The position numbers and the translations under genes are program-made. Below the pieces are notes generated by a model. It had not been told where the DNA came from. It made no database searches and worked only from the letters and a program-made list of their open reading frames with translations. Positions 5,636 to 6,813 of a stretch of 6,813 nucleotides of DNA are shown piece after piece; position 1 is the first letter of the stretch, and each line of letters starts with the position of its first letter. The DNA comes from Thermoplasmata archaeon (GTDB lineage: Archaea > Thermoplasmatota > E2 > DHVEG-1 > B18-G2). The stretch spans positions 1-6,813 of the forward strand of contig QMTN01000020.1 of the NCBI GenBank assembly GCA_003651105.1. Reading direction: 5' to 3'.

Positions 5636-6423
5636 ACTATCCGAGATTCGTGAGGATAACCAGGGTTGTGCGCGAGAACAGGAATGTGAAGAGCATCTTC
5701 TTCCCATTCGAGAGTAGCATCGATCCAGGGCAGTTCTTCATGATAACGATACCGGGCATCGATGAGATACCGATGAGCGTGTCAAGGATCCTGGACAAGG
5801 AGGTATCGATAACCTTCAGGAAGGTCGGTGATGCGACGGAGAGGCTGTTTGGAATGAGGGAAGGGGATATCATCGGGATAAGAGGACCCCTCGGGAACGG
5901 TTTCAGGATAGAAGGCGATAGGATCCTGTTTGTTGCGGGAGGAACCGGGATAGCATCCATAGCTCCTGCTGTTGATCTGGCAAAAGAACTGGGCAAGGAT
6001 ATCATCGTGGTGATCGGAGCCAGAACCAGGGAAGATCTCTTCTTCTTGGAGAGGATGAAGAAGATCGGTAAGCTGATGGTGGTGACGGATGACGGAAGTG
6101 CTGGCAGGAAAGGTCTGGCATCCGATGTTGCCAAGGAGATCATCGAAAGTAACAAGGTGGATCAGGTCATAACGTGCGGTCCCGAGATGATGATGAAGAA
6201 GATCCTGGACTTATGCAGGGAGAGATCTGTAGATTTCCAAGCATCGGTCGAGAGATATATAAAGTGCGGGCTCGGTCTTTGCGGGCAGTGCTGTATAGGT
6301 GAGGGATTGAGGGTCTGTATCGAGGGGCCCGTATTCGATGGAGATACCCTTGCAAGGTGCGCGGATTTTGGTCATTACCAGAGAGACTCATCTGGAAGGA
6401 GGGTGTACCTCAAGGATGGTTAG
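5632..6423 (+). CDS. pyrK: Dihydroorotate dehydrogenase electron-transfer subunit (FAD, [2Fe-2S])
   Basis: PyrK takes electrons from the FMN of PyrD through a [2Fe-2S] cluster and FAD to NAD+. The 263-residue protein follows the ferredoxin-reductase layout. An N-terminal FAD-binding barrel holds PMSVSR (47-52, flavin contact) and GPLGNGF (85-91). A nucleotide-binding domain begins at FVAGGTGIASIAP (100-112) and holds TCGPEMMMK (181-189). The C-terminal cluster motif has Cys212, Cys217, Cys220 and Cys229 (Cx4Cx2Cx8C), ending in the family's EGPVF. An extra cysteine, 221, sits beside the third ligand, and the last spacing is shorter than in well-studied bacterial PyrK. The ATG at 5632 overlaps the pyrD stop by four bases. 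The frame is open further upstream, with an ATG at 5575 inside pyrD, but the conserved start (NYPRFVRITRV) matches 5632. The next gene overlaps its end by 8 bases. Confidence 0.95.
   Translation: MNYPRFVRITRVVRENRNVKSIFFPFESSIDPGQFFMITIPGIDEIPMSVSRILDKEVSITFRKVGDATERLFGMREGDIIGIRGPLGNGFRIEGDRILFVAGGTGIASIAPAVDLAKELGKDIIVVIGARTREDLFFLERMKKIGKLMVVTDDGSAGRKGLASDVAKEIIESNKVDQVITCGPEMMMKKILDLCRERSVDFQASVERYIKCGLGLCGQCCIGEGLRVCIEGPVFDGDTLARCADFGHYQRDSSGRRVYLKDG
6394..6403 (+). promoter_or_regulatory. Shine-Dalgarno candidate for the subtilase gene
   Basis: GGAAGGAGGG inside the end of pyrK is strongly anti-SD-like, but ends 12 bases before the ATG at 6416. It supports translation of the protease from the pyrDK mRNA, with somewhat long spacing. 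A GTG at 6425 is a less likely alternative start. Confidence 0.4.
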
Positions 6424-6813
6424 AGTGGAGAGGATCATCCCGATCTTGATCCTGATGTTTCTGCTAAGTGGATGCATATCGAATGAAAGAAACAGATGGG
6501 TTTTTGAGGTAACGCAGATCGATGAACTGCACGACCTCGGTTTCAGGGGCAGAGGGATAAGGATAGGATTGATAGATACCGGCGTGGATTTGAAGTCTGG
6601 CGATTTTGATGGGAAGAGATTTGTTGCATGGAAGGATCTCGTGAACGGGAGGAGCTCCTTCTATGATGATGACGGACATGGAACCTTCATAGCGGGTCTC
6701 CTGTTCTCCAAAGGAGGTTTCTTGAATCGCATGGAAGGGATATGCCCGGAATGCGAGGTCGTGGTGGTCAAGGCTGTATCGAGTGTTGGATACAGCAACG
6801 ATAGCATGATATC
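6416..6813 (+). CDS. Subtilisin-like serine protease, predicted lipoprotein (partial, runs off the right edge)
   Basis: The first 132 residues are visible. Residues 1-20 form a signal peptide: two Arg near the start, a hydrophobic core IIPILILMFL, and a lipobox LSGC with Cys20 as the expected lipid-attached residue. The protein should therefore be exported and anchored on the outer face of the membrane. The peptidase S8 motifs follow: GIRIGLIDTGVD with catalytic Asp54, and DDDGHGTFIAG with catalytic His88, 34 residues apart as in subtilisins. The catalytic Ser lies beyond the window. Only about 33 residues separate Cys20 from Asp54, too few for the usual inhibitory propeptide. A CPEC pair (110-113) replaces the common APNA-like stretch before the VVVVKA strand and could form a disulfide. 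The start overlaps pyrK by 8 bases, so it is probably read from the pyrDK mRNA, although no metabolic link is evident. Confidence 0.88.
   Translation, partial: MVRVERIIPILILMFLLSGCISNERNRWVFEVTQIDELHDLGFRGRGIRIGLIDTGVDLKSGDFDGKRFVAWKDLVNGRSSFYDDDGHGTFIAGLLFSKGGFLNRMEGICPECEVVVVKAVSSVGYSNDSMI

Noticed and set aside
5637..6155. 172-codon open frame antisense to pyrK
   Set aside because: Its composition mirrors the purine-rich pyrK strand (Ser, Leu, Pro, Ile), it has no recognisable motif, and pyrK is fully conserved on the other strand.
1..6813. CRISPR array, transposon, integrase, tRNA, toxin-antitoxin or other defence system
   Set aside because: No regularly spaced repeats, terminal inverted repeats, transposase motifs, tRNA cloverleaf or defence-gene motifs were seen on either strand. 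I found no evidence for a wholly new multi-gene system in this window.

Overview
The window reads as a gene-dense chromosomal segment from a thermophilic archaeon. The archaeal evidence is a Nop5-type box C/D snoRNP protein, an archaeal-style RNase P RNA, TATA/BRE-like promoter elements at about -26, and genes with no leader or Shine-Dalgarno site beside SD-led genes. The preference for AGG/AGA (Arg) and ATA (Ile) codons and the purine-rich sense strands fit thermophily. By eye, GC content is near 50%. I cannot assign a phylum; a euryarchaeote-like lineage is plausible, but nothing here proves it.

Layout, left to right. (1) Positions 1 to about 175, minus strand: the 5' part of the RNase P RNA gene (rnpB), cut by the window edge, with its own TATA box. 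(2) Diverging from it on the plus strand, a speD-purA pair: an S-adenosylmethionine decarboxylase proenzyme (polyamine synthesis) and adenylosuccinate synthetase (AMP synthesis), 12 bases apart. (3) A small glutaredoxin-like CxxC protein on the minus strand, whose 3' end overlaps that of purA. (4) A TrkH/KtrB-type potassium transporter on the plus strand, divergent from the glutaredoxin-like gene across a short region with two near-palindromic TATA-like elements. (5) nop5 on the minus strand, meeting trkH stop to stop. (6) A plus-strand operon of pyrD, pyrK and a subtilisin-like lipoprotein protease (cut by the right edge), with 4- and 8-base overlaps.

PyrD and PyrK together form a class 1B, NAD-linked dihydroorotate dehydrogenase (FMN subunit plus FAD/[2Fe-2S] subunit). 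With purA, the window therefore carries steps of both pyrimidine and purine nucleotide synthesis. RNase P RNA and Nop5 add stable-RNA processing and modification.

The most informative structural point is the nop5/pyrD junction. A single TATATATA element sits about 26 bases from the pyrD ATG on one strand and about 26 bases from an internal nop5 ATG on the other. This suggests a shared bidirectional core promoter driving two leaderless genes, and a nop5 start 13 codons downstream of the longest frame. I found no CRISPR array, transposon, integrase, tRNA, defence cassette or other sign of transfer. Most of the window is core metabolism. The less ordinary items are the protease tail on the pyrDK operon, nop5 without an adjacent fibrillarin gene, and the promoter architecture.
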